Shown here: positions 17,892 through 26,666 of the stretch, piece after piece
Layout: each line of letters opens with the position of its first letter
How positions within the stretch are numbered: the stretch's first letter is position 1
DNA from: JAQVEM01 sp964595565
Lineage (GTDB): Bacteria; Actinomycetota; Humimicrobiia; Humimicrobiales; Humimicrobiaceae
Assembly: GCA_964595565.1 (NCBI GenBank)
Contig: CAZQQX010000002.1
Span: 22,567-86,566 of the forward strand
Length of the DNA: 64,000 bases
Direction of reading: 5' to 3'
Translations under genes and position numbers: made by a program
The notes under the pieces: generated by a model
The model's input: the letters and a program-made list of their open reading frames with translations, nothing else
The model's database searches: none
What the model was told of the DNA's origin: nothing

Positions 17892-19186
17892 TTATGGTTC
17901 AACAACTTTGCCCATGAACAGGATAGCTCCACTCCTGTCATCGGCAATTACAAAGAAAAATGGCCTGTTTACTACAAACTCTATTACTTCCTCAACCGGC
18001 ATTGCTGATTCAAGCATCTCTACTACGGTAGCAGCTGCAGCCTCACTCCCTTTTTCATTAACCTCAATGACAGCTTTGTGAAGCACCTCAGATATCCAGG
18101 GACTATCACAAGATTCACAGTAAAAAATACCGCTGAAATCAGCCCTGCCCGGATCAAAGGCAATACCCATACCCATTTTAATCAACACATCATTTAAAAG
18201 CTTGATGCTATATTCCATCTTATACCGGGGCATAACCAGAGAAATCTGACTTGCGTGGAACGACTTCTTTATTTCATTCCATTTCTCCGAATCCAGTGAT
18301 TCAATTACCGCATCAACACTTATACCCTCATCGGGAAGGATTATATACATGGCCATCTTTTCCTGACCATAGGGAAGCCTTACACCTGAAAAGTTATCAC
18401 CCCTGCAGTAGCCAGAATTTTCCTCCTGTGACATCATGGGAACTTTTTTGGTAGTTCCATCACTGAGATAGAAATCGTCGTCAGCAGTCAGGTTCTCATC
18501 AAAGGGGTAAGTCCAGTTTCCTTTAAAATATATAGCATTTATAAGATACATAACCGTATCTGTCGGTATTTCTGAAATCATCTTATCAATCTTTCCCCGG
18601 GTTTTTCCCTCTATCCATCTGTTTATAGTGACTACTGCATCATGTGAAGAAAAATCAATTTCTTTAACTTCGGAATTAAAATATTTACTGTTTCTTTCAA
18701 TAAAATCCTCTTTGACTTTATCGCCCGGTCTGTACCAGATGGAATTAGCAATAGAAAGTACTATATTACTATCTGCATTTTTAATGCTGATCAGAAGATT
18801 GTGGAACCCGGAATTAAGCTCCTCAGGGTCAAATCCCTTAAACTCAAGAGTTTCTGCCATGGCCAGGCTGGTATCACCTGCCGCTCCGTTATAGGTCATT
18901 GCCAGGGCAAGAAGTATTGACAGAGGAGATATAAAAACACTCCTGCCACTGTCTTCTGAAATAAGCTCTTTAAAAAATTTAAATCCGAATGCGGTATTTG
19001 AATCAACCAGACTCCTATCAACAGAAGATGCTACTTCATCCGACTGCCCGGCACTAATTTTTCATCCGGATATTCATCTACAGTTCCCCTATCTTCCACG
19101 GAACACCCTGCAGATAGGGCTGTTCCCGTAAATAGTATGGCAAAAGATAAAACACCAAGAAACCGTAGCAATCTATCTTTTTTCAT
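17892..19186 (-). pseudogene. serpin lipoprotein, interrupted by a -1 frameshift
   Basis: The reading frame from 19186 encodes a lipoprotein signal peptide (MKKDRLLRFLGVLSF, lipobox LSAGC) and stops at 19031. The serpin frame, one base out of phase, runs from about 19060 to the stop. Joined at a run of five A (19058-19062, T on the plus strand) it gives a complete serpin: AFGFKFFKEL, VFISPLSI, LAMTYNGAAGDT, NAIYFKGNW, and the hinge GSEAAAAT of inhibitory serpins followed by NRPFFFVI. The exposed reactive loop is a few residues longer than in antitrypsin, so P1 cannot be assigned. The in-frame ATG at 18899 lies inside the fold and would lose the N-terminal helix and strands. The break may be a sequencing slip, a true mutation or slippage. 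It lies 111 bases after the anti-sigma factor gene. Confidence 0.85.
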
Positions 19187-19297
19187 ATTGATTCCCCGGT
19201 TAATATTATAAATCCATAATATAATACGCAGTACAATATAAAATTATTAAGGGTGCAAAATATCAATTCTGGAAAGCAACTGCTCGGTTATAAAAAG

Positions 19298-20002
19298 TTA
19301 ACGGGTGACTCCAGACAATTCTATTTTTAATTTTGACTCCCCCGTTTTTATGAATAATGAGTGTTCTCTGACTTCCCCGGGCTCAAATTCATCCAGTGAA
19401 ACCACCTCCGTACTTGACTCACTATTATCTGAAAGCAACATGACCATTTCCATTGTTCCACTGAAGTTTAATGAAGTACCCACATTATTTAATTTAATTC
19501 TTAAACTTATATCATCTATAACTTTATATGAAAAATTAATAATTCCTCCAATATTATCCTGTGCCTCTTTCTGCTCGATAAAAGAATAGGTCTTTTCAAA
19601 AAAAATATCTTTTTCTTCCAGTGCTTCGGAACTGGCAGCTGCTTCGGAGCTTTCTTCTCTGGCTTCCCCGACTATTACCTCATCTGCTGCTTCTTCTACT
19701 GCCGACTCCCTGATAATTATATCCCCGGCTGTGAAAGTATCCTCTTTTGAAACAGTATATTTCATGTACCAGACGCCAAAAACAGATGCCGCAATCAAAA
19801 TAATTGCCACAGAAGCTGCCATGGAAAAATTTTTAATTAATTTTATGTTAGATACAAGAGGTTTGTACTCATACTCCTCACTAACGGTAATCTCATCCCC
19901 CAGCTCAAATACTCCTGAAGGGATTTTCTGTTTTAAGAACTGTCCGTCCCTGGTTAAAACTACACAGTAATCCCTGCCTATCTCCATTATTATTGCTTTC
20001 AT
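19298..20002 (-). CDS. RsgI-like transmembrane anti-sigma factor
   Basis: 234 residues. The N-terminal about 40 residues (MKAIIMEIGRDYCVVLTRDG) match the RsgI cytoplasmic anti-sigma domain. A single membrane helix follows at about 61-81, then an acidic Ala/Glu-rich linker (90-130) and an extracellular beta-rich domain of about 100 residues. Clostridial RsgI proteins end in carbohydrate-binding modules; this outer domain resembles none I recognise. It overlaps the sigma factor gene by four bases, and the AGGAG site lies inside it. It should hold SigI inactive until an outside signal is sensed (family knowledge). Confidence 0.8.
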   Translation of the reverse strand: MKAIIMEIGRDYCVVLTRDGQFLKQKIPSGVFELGDEITVSEEYEYKPLVSNIKLIKNFSMAASVAIILIAASVFGVWYMKYTVSKEDTFTAGDIIIRESAVEEAADEVIVGEAREESSEAAASSEALEEKDIFFEKTYSFIEQKEAQDNIGGIINFSYKVIDDISLRIKLNNVGTSLNFSGTMEMVMLLSDNSESSTEVVSLDEFEPGEVREHSLFIKTGESKLKIELSGVTR

Positions 20003-20697
20003 TTCTCGCCACTCCTTGAGATTCCTACATAGCCCAGGTTATTTATAATTGCCAGAACCATTGCTATTATATATATTCGTCCCCGCTCCAGTTTTTTGCG
20101 GTGTACCCATAAAATATCTTCAAGTTTTTTTAATGGAAGCTTCTTTTTCTCCATCAGGGTTTTTAAAATGTCTTTGTTTTCAACCACTGTCATCGCTACT
20201 TTTTTGTATTCTTCTCTCAAGTTTTCATTTTTGGGAGATATTTCCGCAAGTTCTTCCAGGGTTATTCCCCACTTCTCCAGTTCTGCTCTATATTCAATTA
20301 TTTCCAGCAACCTTTTTTGTTTTTCATCATCTATCCGGTACTGTTCTAAAGAAACTTCCCCTTTATCATCAAAATTTACAGAAGAAAAATCTCTTTTAAT
20401 ACCAGAAGCTCCCTTTTTATTCTGTTTACGGTAATAATCAATAAGCCTCATATTTATTACCAGCCTGGCAAAACTCAGAAACTTCCCCTTTTTTATATTA
20501 AACGAATCCATTGCTTCTTTAAAAGCAGAGAGCCCAACCGAAAGTTCTTCATCTACTCCATATTCAAGAAACCTTCCTGACCTTTTTTGGGCCACACTGG
20601 CAATAAATGGCTTAAATTCAGAAATTAACCTGCTTGTCTCATTTTTATCTTTTCTTACCTCAATTACTCTACTCTCAAGAGATTGTCTGTGAAACAC
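19999..20697 (-). CDS. sigI: SigI-family RNA polymerase sigma factor
   Basis: 232 residues. The sigma-70 region 2 core is FLEYGVDEELSVGLSAFKEAMDSF, then GKFLSFARLVINMRLIDYYRK, the pattern of the SigI group (heat and envelope stress in Bacillus; polysaccharide sensing in Clostridium thermocellum). The C-terminal half carries the SigI-specific domain instead of a normal region 4, including EEYKKVAMTVVENKDIL and ending in a basic helix. The start is GTG with GGGAG upstream. It is immediately followed by its RsgI partner. Confidence 0.85.
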   Translation of the reverse strand: MFHRQSLESRVIEVRKDKNETSRLISEFKPFIASVAQKRSGRFLEYGVDEELSVGLSAFKEAMDSFNIKKGKFLSFARLVINMRLIDYYRKQNKKGASGIKRDFSSVNFDDKGEVSLEQYRIDDEKQKRLLEIIEYRAELEKWGITLEELAEISPKNENLREEYKKVAMTVVENKDILKTLMEKKKLPLKKLEDILWVHRKKLERGRIYIIAMVLAIINNLGYVGISRSGEK

Positions 20698-20826
20698 CTG
20701 ATTACTTCTCCCTTTATTAATTAAAGTAACAATTTGTTTGATATTATAGAATAACTTAAACTTTTTATAAATCTAATCAATTGATATGTTATAATTAATA
20801 AGTAACAAAAAAAAGGAGGAACTACC
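20698..20826. promoter_or_regulatory. divergent promoter region, sigI and THUMP gene
   Basis: TATAAT boxes occur on both strands: minus strand 20748-20743 for sigI and plus strand 20790-20795 for the THUMP gene. Neither has a good -35 box. No ACCCCC/CGAA-type SigI promoter is visible, so autoregulation of sigI from here is not supported. Confidence 0.4.
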
Positions 20827-21330
20827 ATGGATGTAAAACTTCTTATAACTTACGACCCGGCTCATCTTGAGAGCAGCAGAGAAAAAGTTTTAAATTTATT
20901 TAAAGAAATAAATTCAAAACCAACATTCCTGAAATCAAAATACAGCGGAATTTTTCTTCTTTATGTTTCTAAACCAAAGGATGTCGTAAAGAAATTAAGA
21001 GAAATTTCAAAAAAGAATAAAGATTTATTTGGTAGAACATGCCGTTATATTCCTGTAGATAAGTGGGTCAGGTCCAGTGTAACCGAAATGCAAAAAGCAA
21101 TAAAATCACTTGTCCCAAAAATAAAAAAAGAAGAGAAATGGATGATGGACCTGGAGAAAAGGCATTATGACAAGATGAGCTTTCAGGAACTTATTGTGAA
21201 GCTTACCGATGTGGTCAATCGTGAAAAAATAGATTTGAAAAAACCACAAAAAATTATAAAAGTTGAAATTATAGGAAAAGATGCGGGAATATCGCTCCTT
21301 GAGCCTGCTGAAATACTTACAGTATCCTGA
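20827..21330 (+). CDS. THUMP-domain protein, Tan1-like (archaeal type)
   Basis: 167 residues, almost wholly a THUMP RNA-binding domain. Recognisable parts are YIPVDKWVRSSVTEMQKAI, then ELIVKLTDVVNREKIDL and IIKVEIIGKDAGISLL, which follow the standalone THUMP proteins common in archaea and related to eukaryotic Tan1, a partner in tRNA acetylation of cytidine. No catalytic domain is attached and no acetyltransferase or methylase is adjacent. The start has an AAAGGAGG site. It stands alone, divergent from sigI and ending three bases from the convergent gene. Archaeal origin by transfer is an inference. Confidence 0.75.
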   Translation: MDVKLLITYDPAHLESSREKVLNLFKEINSKPTFLKSKYSGIFLLYVSKPKDVVKKLREISKKNKDLFGRTCRYIPVDKWVRSSVTEMQKAIKSLVPKIKKEEKWMMDLEKRHYDKMSFQELIVKLTDVVNREKIDLKKPQKIIKVEIIGKDAGISLLEPAEILTVS

Positions 21331-21333
21331 TAT

Positions 21334-22083
21334 TTACCTTTTTTTTCTTTTTCTAAAATATTTAAAAAACCTGTCCTGGTACTGTTCAAACAATCCCCAT
21401 CTGTCCAGCTCCTGCTTCAGTTCAATCGGCTCAATTTCTCCTTTTTCGAATAATTTAAAAAGAATTTCTATCTCATTTCTGGCTATAATCGGATATCCCA
21501 TTCTGTCACGGGTAATAACAGGAAATCCTTCGTTGCCAACCCTTACTGTACTATTCCGCAACAGGTCCGGTAACTGAGAGTAATAAGCACTTTTATTAAC
21601 GATTTCCTGAATAAATTTAGAAAGCGAAACATCCCAGAATTCATCCACTCCCTTAATAACTGCACTGTAAGAATCTTTTTTCCTTTCAATGTCACCGGTT
21701 ATATTTCTGGCCACTGAAGCAATTGAATTAGAAACTATCTCCATTTTTTCAAAGTCACGGCTCATTCTCAAACCATACAGAATCATAGCCAGGTCGGCAT
21801 CCTCTTCAGCAAGTATCTCAAAGGCCTTCCTGGCTTCTCCGCTAAATCCTTCCACTCTCAGCATATATGAAGGCGTTATAACCTTTGGCCTCTGCCATAC
21901 TATTCTTCCTTCCCTGATCACTGTTTCAGCAACGGAACTCCTTCCCTCAAACTCAAGATACATAGGAGTTGTTAGCATATAATAATGTATAGTCGTAGAA
22001 TCAAATGAGGCAAGCATTTTATCGGGGTGCCTTATAATTTCCGTATCCTGTATAACTTTTTTGATTTTTTCTTCCAGTTCCAT
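21334..22083 (-). CDS. conserved protein of unknown function
   Basis: I do not recognise this 249-residue protein. It is soluble, with no signal peptide or membrane segment. It opens with a helical charged stretch, then YYMLTTPMYLEFEGRSSVAE and IREGRIVWQRPKVITPSYML. The middle (about 75-130) is helical, and a likely conserved core reads GVDEFWDVSLSKFIQEIV. The tail is basic (YFRKRKKR). The regular pattern of conserved-looking aromatic and charged positions suggests a real family rather than chance coding. It converges on the THUMP gene with three bases between them. Confidence 0.6.
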   Translation of the reverse strand: MELEEKIKKVIQDTEIIRHPDKMLASFDSTTIHYYMLTTPMYLEFEGRSSVAETVIREGRIVWQRPKVITPSYMLRVEGFSGEARKAFEILAEEDADLAMILYGLRMSRDFEKMEIVSNSIASVARNITGDIERKKDSYSAVIKGVDEFWDVSLSKFIQEIVNKSAYYSQLPDLLRNSTVRVGNEGFPVITRDRMGYPIIARNEIEILFKLFEKGEIEPIELKQELDRWGLFEQYQDRFFKYFRKRKKR

Positions 22084-22527
22084 AATATAACACCATTAAA
22101 ACCTGACATATTTTAATGTTACGTCCGGTAAATTTTAACCCGGATAAATACCACAGTCAAAACAAATTCCTGAATTTAAACGCCCGCTTAAAAATATTAA
22201 GAAAAATTTATAAAAAAATAAAATTAAATTAAAATCTCTTTCTTATTTTATTACCTCCTTTTACTATTTACAATAGACATACATTCCGGACAACAGAAAT
22301 ATAAGAAAATATAATGCTTCCTCACGCCTTTATAAAATTGGATTTGAGACATAGAATAAGATATACAATCTTTACTTCCAAATACTTACTTCTTCTTGAC
22401 AACTACCATTAAAATTATTAGAATTTTCATTTAGCTTCGGGTAATAATTTCGGGTTAGCTGTATTACTTAAAAAACGCATAAAAATTTTAAGCAATTTAA
22501 CAAAGTATATCAAAGGAGAGGTATAAA
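22084..22527. other. non-coding spacer upstream of the NEW3/ABC operon
   Basis: About 440 AT-rich bases between divergent genes. The right part carries the NEW3 operon promoter and a roughly 100-base leader. An AAAAGGAGG on the minus strand near 22250-22258 has no usable ORF after it. No RNA element is recognised. Confidence 0.5.
22396..22424 (+). promoter_or_regulatory. promoter of the NEW3/ABC operon
   Basis: TTGACA, 17 bases, TAGAAT: a near-consensus vegetative promoter about 100 bases before the first start codon. Confidence 0.8.
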
Positions 22528-23448
22528 TTGGAAATTATAAAAAGAAAGTTACCGGTATTTTTTATTATTTTGACTCTTGCATTATCAATTATTGCAATTA
22601 TGCCCGCTGCATTACTTGCACAGGAAGAAGAAACATCAGAAGAAGAATTTATTCCCGAGCCCGAACCGGAAGAATTGTCTTTTGAAACTACCCTTCCTAA
22701 AATACAGGCCGAAGAAGGAGAAACATTTAATTTTGATTTCACTGTAATTTATAAGGCCGGCGACGAACCCTTTGGCCTTGATGAAAATACGAAAACAAAG
22801 CCCTTTGACATAACAGTTGACTACCCGACAGGCTGGATTGCAGCAGTGGCAAAAGGAACCACAGAAGCCCGCACCATTAATCTGGAATCAGGCAGTACGG
22901 AAAGCCTTAAACTTGTCGCAGCACCAAGAACATCGCAGGAACCCGGAGAATATAACTTTACAGTTACTTTTAAGTCTGCTATCGAGGGAGACCCTCTGGA
23001 AGAATCCATGGAATTCACAGCAGTAATAACTGCAACTTATGAAATAAGCCTTACCACGAAAACCGGGAGATTGAGTACCGACATTACTTCCGGTAAAGAT
23101 AATCATTATAAACTGGTCCTGGCCAATAACAGCTCTACATCTGTAGAGAATATAAGTTTAACTTCAACAGAACCCGAGGGCTGGCAGGTTGATTTTGATA
23201 ATAAAGAAATTGATATAATAGAAGCCGGAGAAGAAAAGGAGATTGATGTAGTTATAAATCCTCCTGAAAAAACTATTGCAGGCGATTATATATTAACTTT
23301 CAAAGCTTCCAGCGAAAATAGTAACGACGAAATTGAATTAAGGGTTACTGTGGAAACTTCTACTATCTGGGGCATTGTAGGCATAGGAATCATTGTTATA
23401 GTTATAGTCGGCGTTGCCATAATCTTTACAAGATTGGGAAGAAGATAA
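22528..23448 (+). CDS. secreted, membrane-anchored NEW3-domain protein
   Basis: 306 residues: a signal peptide (1-31, ending ALLAQ), an acidic linker, two beta-sandwich repeats of the NEW3/COG1470 kind (about 48-165 and 170-275; YPTGWIAAV and EPEGWQVDF mark equivalent points), and a C-terminal membrane helix (about 281-300) with basic end. The start is TTG with AAAGGAGAGG. It is the first gene of an operon with an ABC-2 exporter, an association seen elsewhere for this family. It probably sits outside the membrane beside the permease; its ligand is unknown. Confidence 0.8.
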   Translation: MEIIKRKLPVFFIILTLALSIIAIMPAALLAQEEETSEEEFIPEPEPEELSFETTLPKIQAEEGETFNFDFTVIYKAGDEPFGLDENTKTKPFDITVDYPTGWIAAVAKGTTEARTINLESGSTESLKLVAAPRTSQEPGEYNFTVTFKSAIEGDPLEESMEFTAVITATYEISLTTKTGRLSTDITSGKDNHYKLVLANNSSTSVENISLTSTEPEGWQVDFDNKEIDIIEAGEEKEIDVVINPPEKTIAGDYILTFKASSENSNDEIELRVTVETSTIWGIVGIGIIVIVIVGVAIIFTRLGRR

Positions 23449-23451
23449 AAT

Positions 23452-24393
23452 ATGAATGATAATAATAATTTAATAATTTCTAAAAATTTATCCAAAAAGT
23501 ATGACCGGCACCTGGCAGTGGATAATTTAAATATAAGTATTAAAAAAGGAGAAATATTTGGACTCCTGGGCCCCAATGGCGCCGGGAAATCTACCATTAT
23601 CCTTATGATGCTCGGACTTACGGAACCAACATCGGGAAGTATCAATATCGGTGGCTTCAATTCAACCAGAGAACCTCTTAAAGTTAAGAGGATAACAGGG
23701 TACTTACCTGAAAAAGTAGGCTTTTATGAAGATATGAGTGCCATAGGCAATCTTTTCTATACTGCAGAACTTAATAATATTCCCTACAGGGAAATCCCCA
23801 AAAAAATTGATGAAGCTCTGGAAATGGTAAGCCTCTCTAAAAATAAAAACCAGCCGGTCAGAACATTTTCAAAAGGAATGAAACAAAGACTGGGAATTGC
23901 CGATGTTCTTATAAAAGACCCCCGGCTGATAATTTTTGATGAGCCAACTGAAGGCCTTGATGTTAAAGTGGCAAATCAAATTCTCCAGACCATACTTGAC
24001 CTTAATACCCGGAAAAATATTACATTTCTCCTATCATCACACCAGCTAAATCTTGTACAGAGGGTATGCTCACAGGTGGGTATATTATCCAAGGGGAAAT
24101 TAATCAACCAGGGAAGTGTTGAGAGTCTCGGGAGACAATTATTTGGTGGTGGAAAATACAGAATAGAACTGGAACTTGAAAAAGTAACAGACGAAATAAT
24201 TGAGAAGCTAAACAAACTGGACGGAGTAGTAAGTGTAACCCGTACCGATAACCAGCTTAAGGTCGTATGCGATAAAGATATAAGGCAGGATATATCAAGA
24301 ATCATTTCAGGTGAAGGTACATTGTTAACCAGAATGGATATAAAACAGGACGCACTGGAAGAAATCTATCTAAAATACTTTAAAGAGGAGTAA
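23452..24393 (+). CDS. ABC transporter ATP-binding protein (ABC-2 exporter type)
   Basis: 313 residues. Walker A GPNGAGKST (40-48), signature FSKGMKQRLG (139-148), Walker B LIIFDEPTEGLD (159-170) and the switch His in SSHQLNLV are all intact. The C-terminal about 90 residues form the extra domain common in ABC-2 exporters. It starts four bases after the NEW3 gene and ends one base before the permease. Confidence 0.95.
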   Translation: MNDNNNLIISKNLSKKYDRHLAVDNLNISIKKGEIFGLLGPNGAGKSTIILMMLGLTEPTSGSINIGGFNSTREPLKVKRITGYLPEKVGFYEDMSAIGNLFYTAELNNIPYREIPKKIDEALEMVSLSKNKNQPVRTFSKGMKQRLGIADVLIKDPRLIIFDEPTEGLDVKVANQILQTILDLNTRKNITFLLSSHQLNLVQRVCSQVGILSKGKLINQGSVESLGRQLFGGGKYRIELELEKVTDEIIEKLNKLDGVVSVTRTDNQLKVVCDKDIRQDISRIISGEGTLLTRMDIKQDALEEIYLKYFKEE

Positions 24394-24394
24394 A

Positions 24395-25357
24395 ATGAGA
24401 AGCATTTTAACTATATACAGGAAAGAACTTTCCGATCACTTTAGCAGCAATAAATTTTTAATTCTTCTATCATTAATTTATATTGCAGGTCTGTCATCAA
24501 CTTATGTGGCTCTCACCAACATAAGAGAGGCAGCGGGTTCGCTGGATGAACATGTTTTTCTTTATCTGTTTACTACAGGAGGCGATGTGCTTCCCTCGTT
24601 TATAACATTCATTAGCTTTTTTATACCCATAATCGGCATAATATTTGGCTTTGATGCTATAAATAGTGAAAGAAACAGTGGCAATTTAAGCAGAATCCTT
24701 TCCCAGCCAATCTACAGGGACAGCCTTATAAATGGTAAATTTTTAGCCGGTGTCACCACTCTCGGTATAATAATTGCCAGTATAGTATTTATTATCTCGG
24801 GCATAGGACTCTTTTCCATAGGGGTCCCGCCTAACACTGAAGAAATCTTAAGAATATTTTTCTTTATATTTATCTGTATTTTTTATGGTGGATTCTGGAT
24901 GGGGCTTTCTATACTGTTTTCTGTAATTATGGAAAAAACAGCAGCATCAATATTAACTGCAATTGCGATATGGATATTTCTTATGTTTTTCCTTCCTATA
25001 ATAGCCAATGCTGTAGCAAATTCAATGGCCCCGGTAACAGATAGCTCTTCTTTTTCTGAAATAGCAAGAAATTATAACATTGAAAATGCTATCTCAAAAA
25101 TATCACCGGCTACTTTATTCAGCGAATCTATCATGGTGATACTTATCCCTTTAGGAGGAAATATATTATTTAATTCCGTTAGCTACCTGCAGTCATACAG
25201 CATGCTACAATCAGGCGAGATGAAGCTTAACCCGCTTTCTCTTGGACAGAGCCTTTTACAGGTATGGCCCCAGCTGGTTGTTATTGTAGCACTGGCAATT
25301 ATTTGCTTTGCCATATCATATATTATATTTATGAGACAGGAAATAAGGTCAACCTAA
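24395..25357 (+). CDS. ABC-2 type permease
   Basis: 320 residues with six predicted membrane segments and a large extracytoplasmic loop between the first two, resembling NosY-type permeases. It begins with the cytoplasmic IYRKELSDHF motif typical of the family, and GFDAINSERNSGNLSRILSQP is the conserved coupling region. AGAGGAG precedes the ATG. It pairs with the ATPase; the substrate is not predictable. Its 3' end overlaps the convergent DUF211 gene by four bases. Confidence 0.9.
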   Translation: MRSILTIYRKELSDHFSSNKFLILLSLIYIAGLSSTYVALTNIREAAGSLDEHVFLYLFTTGGDVLPSFITFISFFIPIIGIIFGFDAINSERNSGNLSRILSQPIYRDSLINGKFLAGVTTLGIIIASIVFIISGIGLFSIGVPPNTEEILRIFFFIFICIFYGGFWMGLSILFSVIMEKTAASILTAIAIWIFLMFFLPIIANAVANSMAPVTDSSSFSEIARNYNIENAISKISPATLFSESIMVILIPLGGNILFNSVSYLQSYSMLQSGEMKLNPLSLGQSLLQVWPQLVVIVALAIICFAISYIIFMRQEIRST

Positions 25358-25641
25358 TCCTGATGGGTGGTAACTTCCTCAATCAGGCTCGTTCCTACTG
25401 ATATTTTATCCAGGCTATGGATAGAAGCACCGTTCTGTTTTATAATCTTTTCTACTCTGTCATAGTCTATTGAATCACCTTCACAGGTTATTTTAACATT
25501 CTCAACTTTCTTGTCCATTTCAATCAATGATATATCAACTCCATACACTCCCGGAAGGTCAGCAAGTTTGATTGAAAGTTCTACCATGCCAGGTGAATGA
25601 GGTTTCAGTACATCCAGTACTATTCTTCTTATATTTGCCAA
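25354..25641 (-). CDS. DUF211 family protein
   Basis: 95 residues. IRRIVLDVLKPHSPGMVELSIKL, then GVYGVDISLIEMD and NGASIHSLDKISVG, follow the DUF211/COG1888 family, small ferredoxin-like-fold proteins found mainly in archaea. The ORF extends 21 codons further upstream, but TTG at 25641 has AAGGAG at good spacing and gives the family's normal N-terminus. Function unknown. It is the last gene after the rluD-lspA-ileS block. Confidence 0.85.
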   Translation of the reverse strand: MANIRRIVLDVLKPHSPGMVELSIKLADLPGVYGVDISLIEMDKKVENVKITCEGDSIDYDRVEKIIKQNGASIHSLDKISVGTSLIEEVTTHQD

Positions 25642-25700
25642 TTTTATTATCTCCTTTTCTTGAAAAATAACGTAAAAATATAAAAACTTAAAATAATTTA

Positions 25701-26666
25701 TCATTTATTCATATTGTATCTCCTCCTCAGAACCTTAAGGCACCCAAGCAGATCATTGGACAATTTATCTTCAATTACCATCTTCTCTCCTGTCACAGGA
25801 TGACGCAATTCCAGCCTGCACGAATGTAAAAATTGCCTGTCCAGTCCCAGTTCATTTGCCAGGCTCCTTGAACCACTGTTCCCGTATAAATCATCCCCTA
25901 TCACAGGGTGCCCGATATAACTTAAGTGTACCCTTATTTGATGTGTCCTGCCCGTTTTTGGAAATACATTTAATAATGTAGAACTCTTGAATTCTTCTGC
26001 AGCCTCAAACCCGGTTACTGCATCCCTTCCTCTGTCAATTGATATACTCATTTTTTTTCTATCCATTCTGGAGCGGCCTATTGGAAGAATAATCTCACCC
26101 TTTTTCTCCGAGAACTTACCCCATACCAGCGCAATATAAGTTTTTTTTACCTGCCTGTTTTTGAATTTCTCCGATAATATTCTGTGAGTATGGTTATCTT
26201 TTGCTATTATAAGCAGCCCCGAAGTATTCTTATCAAGCCTATGAACAATTCCCGCCCTACTTCTGCCAGAAAGGTCTGATAATTTTTCGTAATGGTAAAG
26301 CAGTGCGTTAACAACCGTATCTTTATTTAAACCCGGAACAGGATGTGTTATCATTCCCGGCTCTTTGGATATAACAAGAAGATACTCATCTTCATATACT
26401 ACCTTAAGATTTATCTTTTGTGCCTCTATCAAAGCATCAGACTGCTTCTCTTCAGAAAAATCTATCACAATTGCATCATTTTCAATAACTCTGTAGTGCT
26501 TACTTACAGATTTGCTATTTACTCTCACCTTCTCTTTGCTTATTATATTCTGAATGTAGCTTCTTGAGACATCTTTTATTCTAGAAGTTAAAAATTTATC
26601 AATCCTCTGGCCCTCACTTCCGGTATCTACTATAAAACTTAAAACACTTTCGTCTTTCTTACTCAA
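25701..26666 (-). CDS. rluD: RluA/RluD-family 23S rRNA pseudouridine synthase
   Basis: 321 residues: an N-terminal S4 RNA-binding domain (about 18-70) and a synthase domain with HRLDKNTSG (142-150, catalytic Asp145). RTHQIRVHLSYIGHPVIGD completes the pattern. The exact rRNA site cannot be fixed from sequence; RluD is the usual name beside lspA. The start is TTG, with GAGGAG directly before it, and it overlaps lspA by eight bases. Confidence 0.9.
   Translation of the reverse strand: MSKKDESVLSFIVDTGSEGQRIDKFLTSRIKDVSRSYIQNIISKEKVRVNSKSVSKHYRVIENDAIVIDFSEEKQSDALIEAQKINLKVVYEDEYLLVISKEPGMITHPVPGLNKDTVVNALLYHYEKLSDLSGRSRAGIVHRLDKNTSGLLIIAKDNHTHRILSEKFKNRQVKKTYIALVWGKFSEKKGEIILPIGRSRMDRKKMSISIDRGRDAVTGFEAAEEFKSSTLLNVFPKTGRTHQIRVHLSYIGHPVIGDDLYGNSGSRSLANELGLDRQFLHSCRLELRHPVTGEKMVIEDKLSNDLLGCLKVLRRRYNMNK

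Noticed and set aside
17892..18899. Serpin starting at the internal ATG at 18899
   Set aside because: The frame upstream encodes clear serpin sequence (FISPLSI and the N-terminal helix) and a signal peptide in the neighbouring frame; starting at 18899 would delete part of the fold.
20698..20826. SigI-type promoter (ACCCCC / CGAA) before sigI
   Set aside because: Neither element is present; only ordinary TATAAT boxes are seen.
22245..22270. Small gene behind an AAAAGGAGG on the minus strand
   Set aside because: No start codon with an open frame follows within a useful distance.
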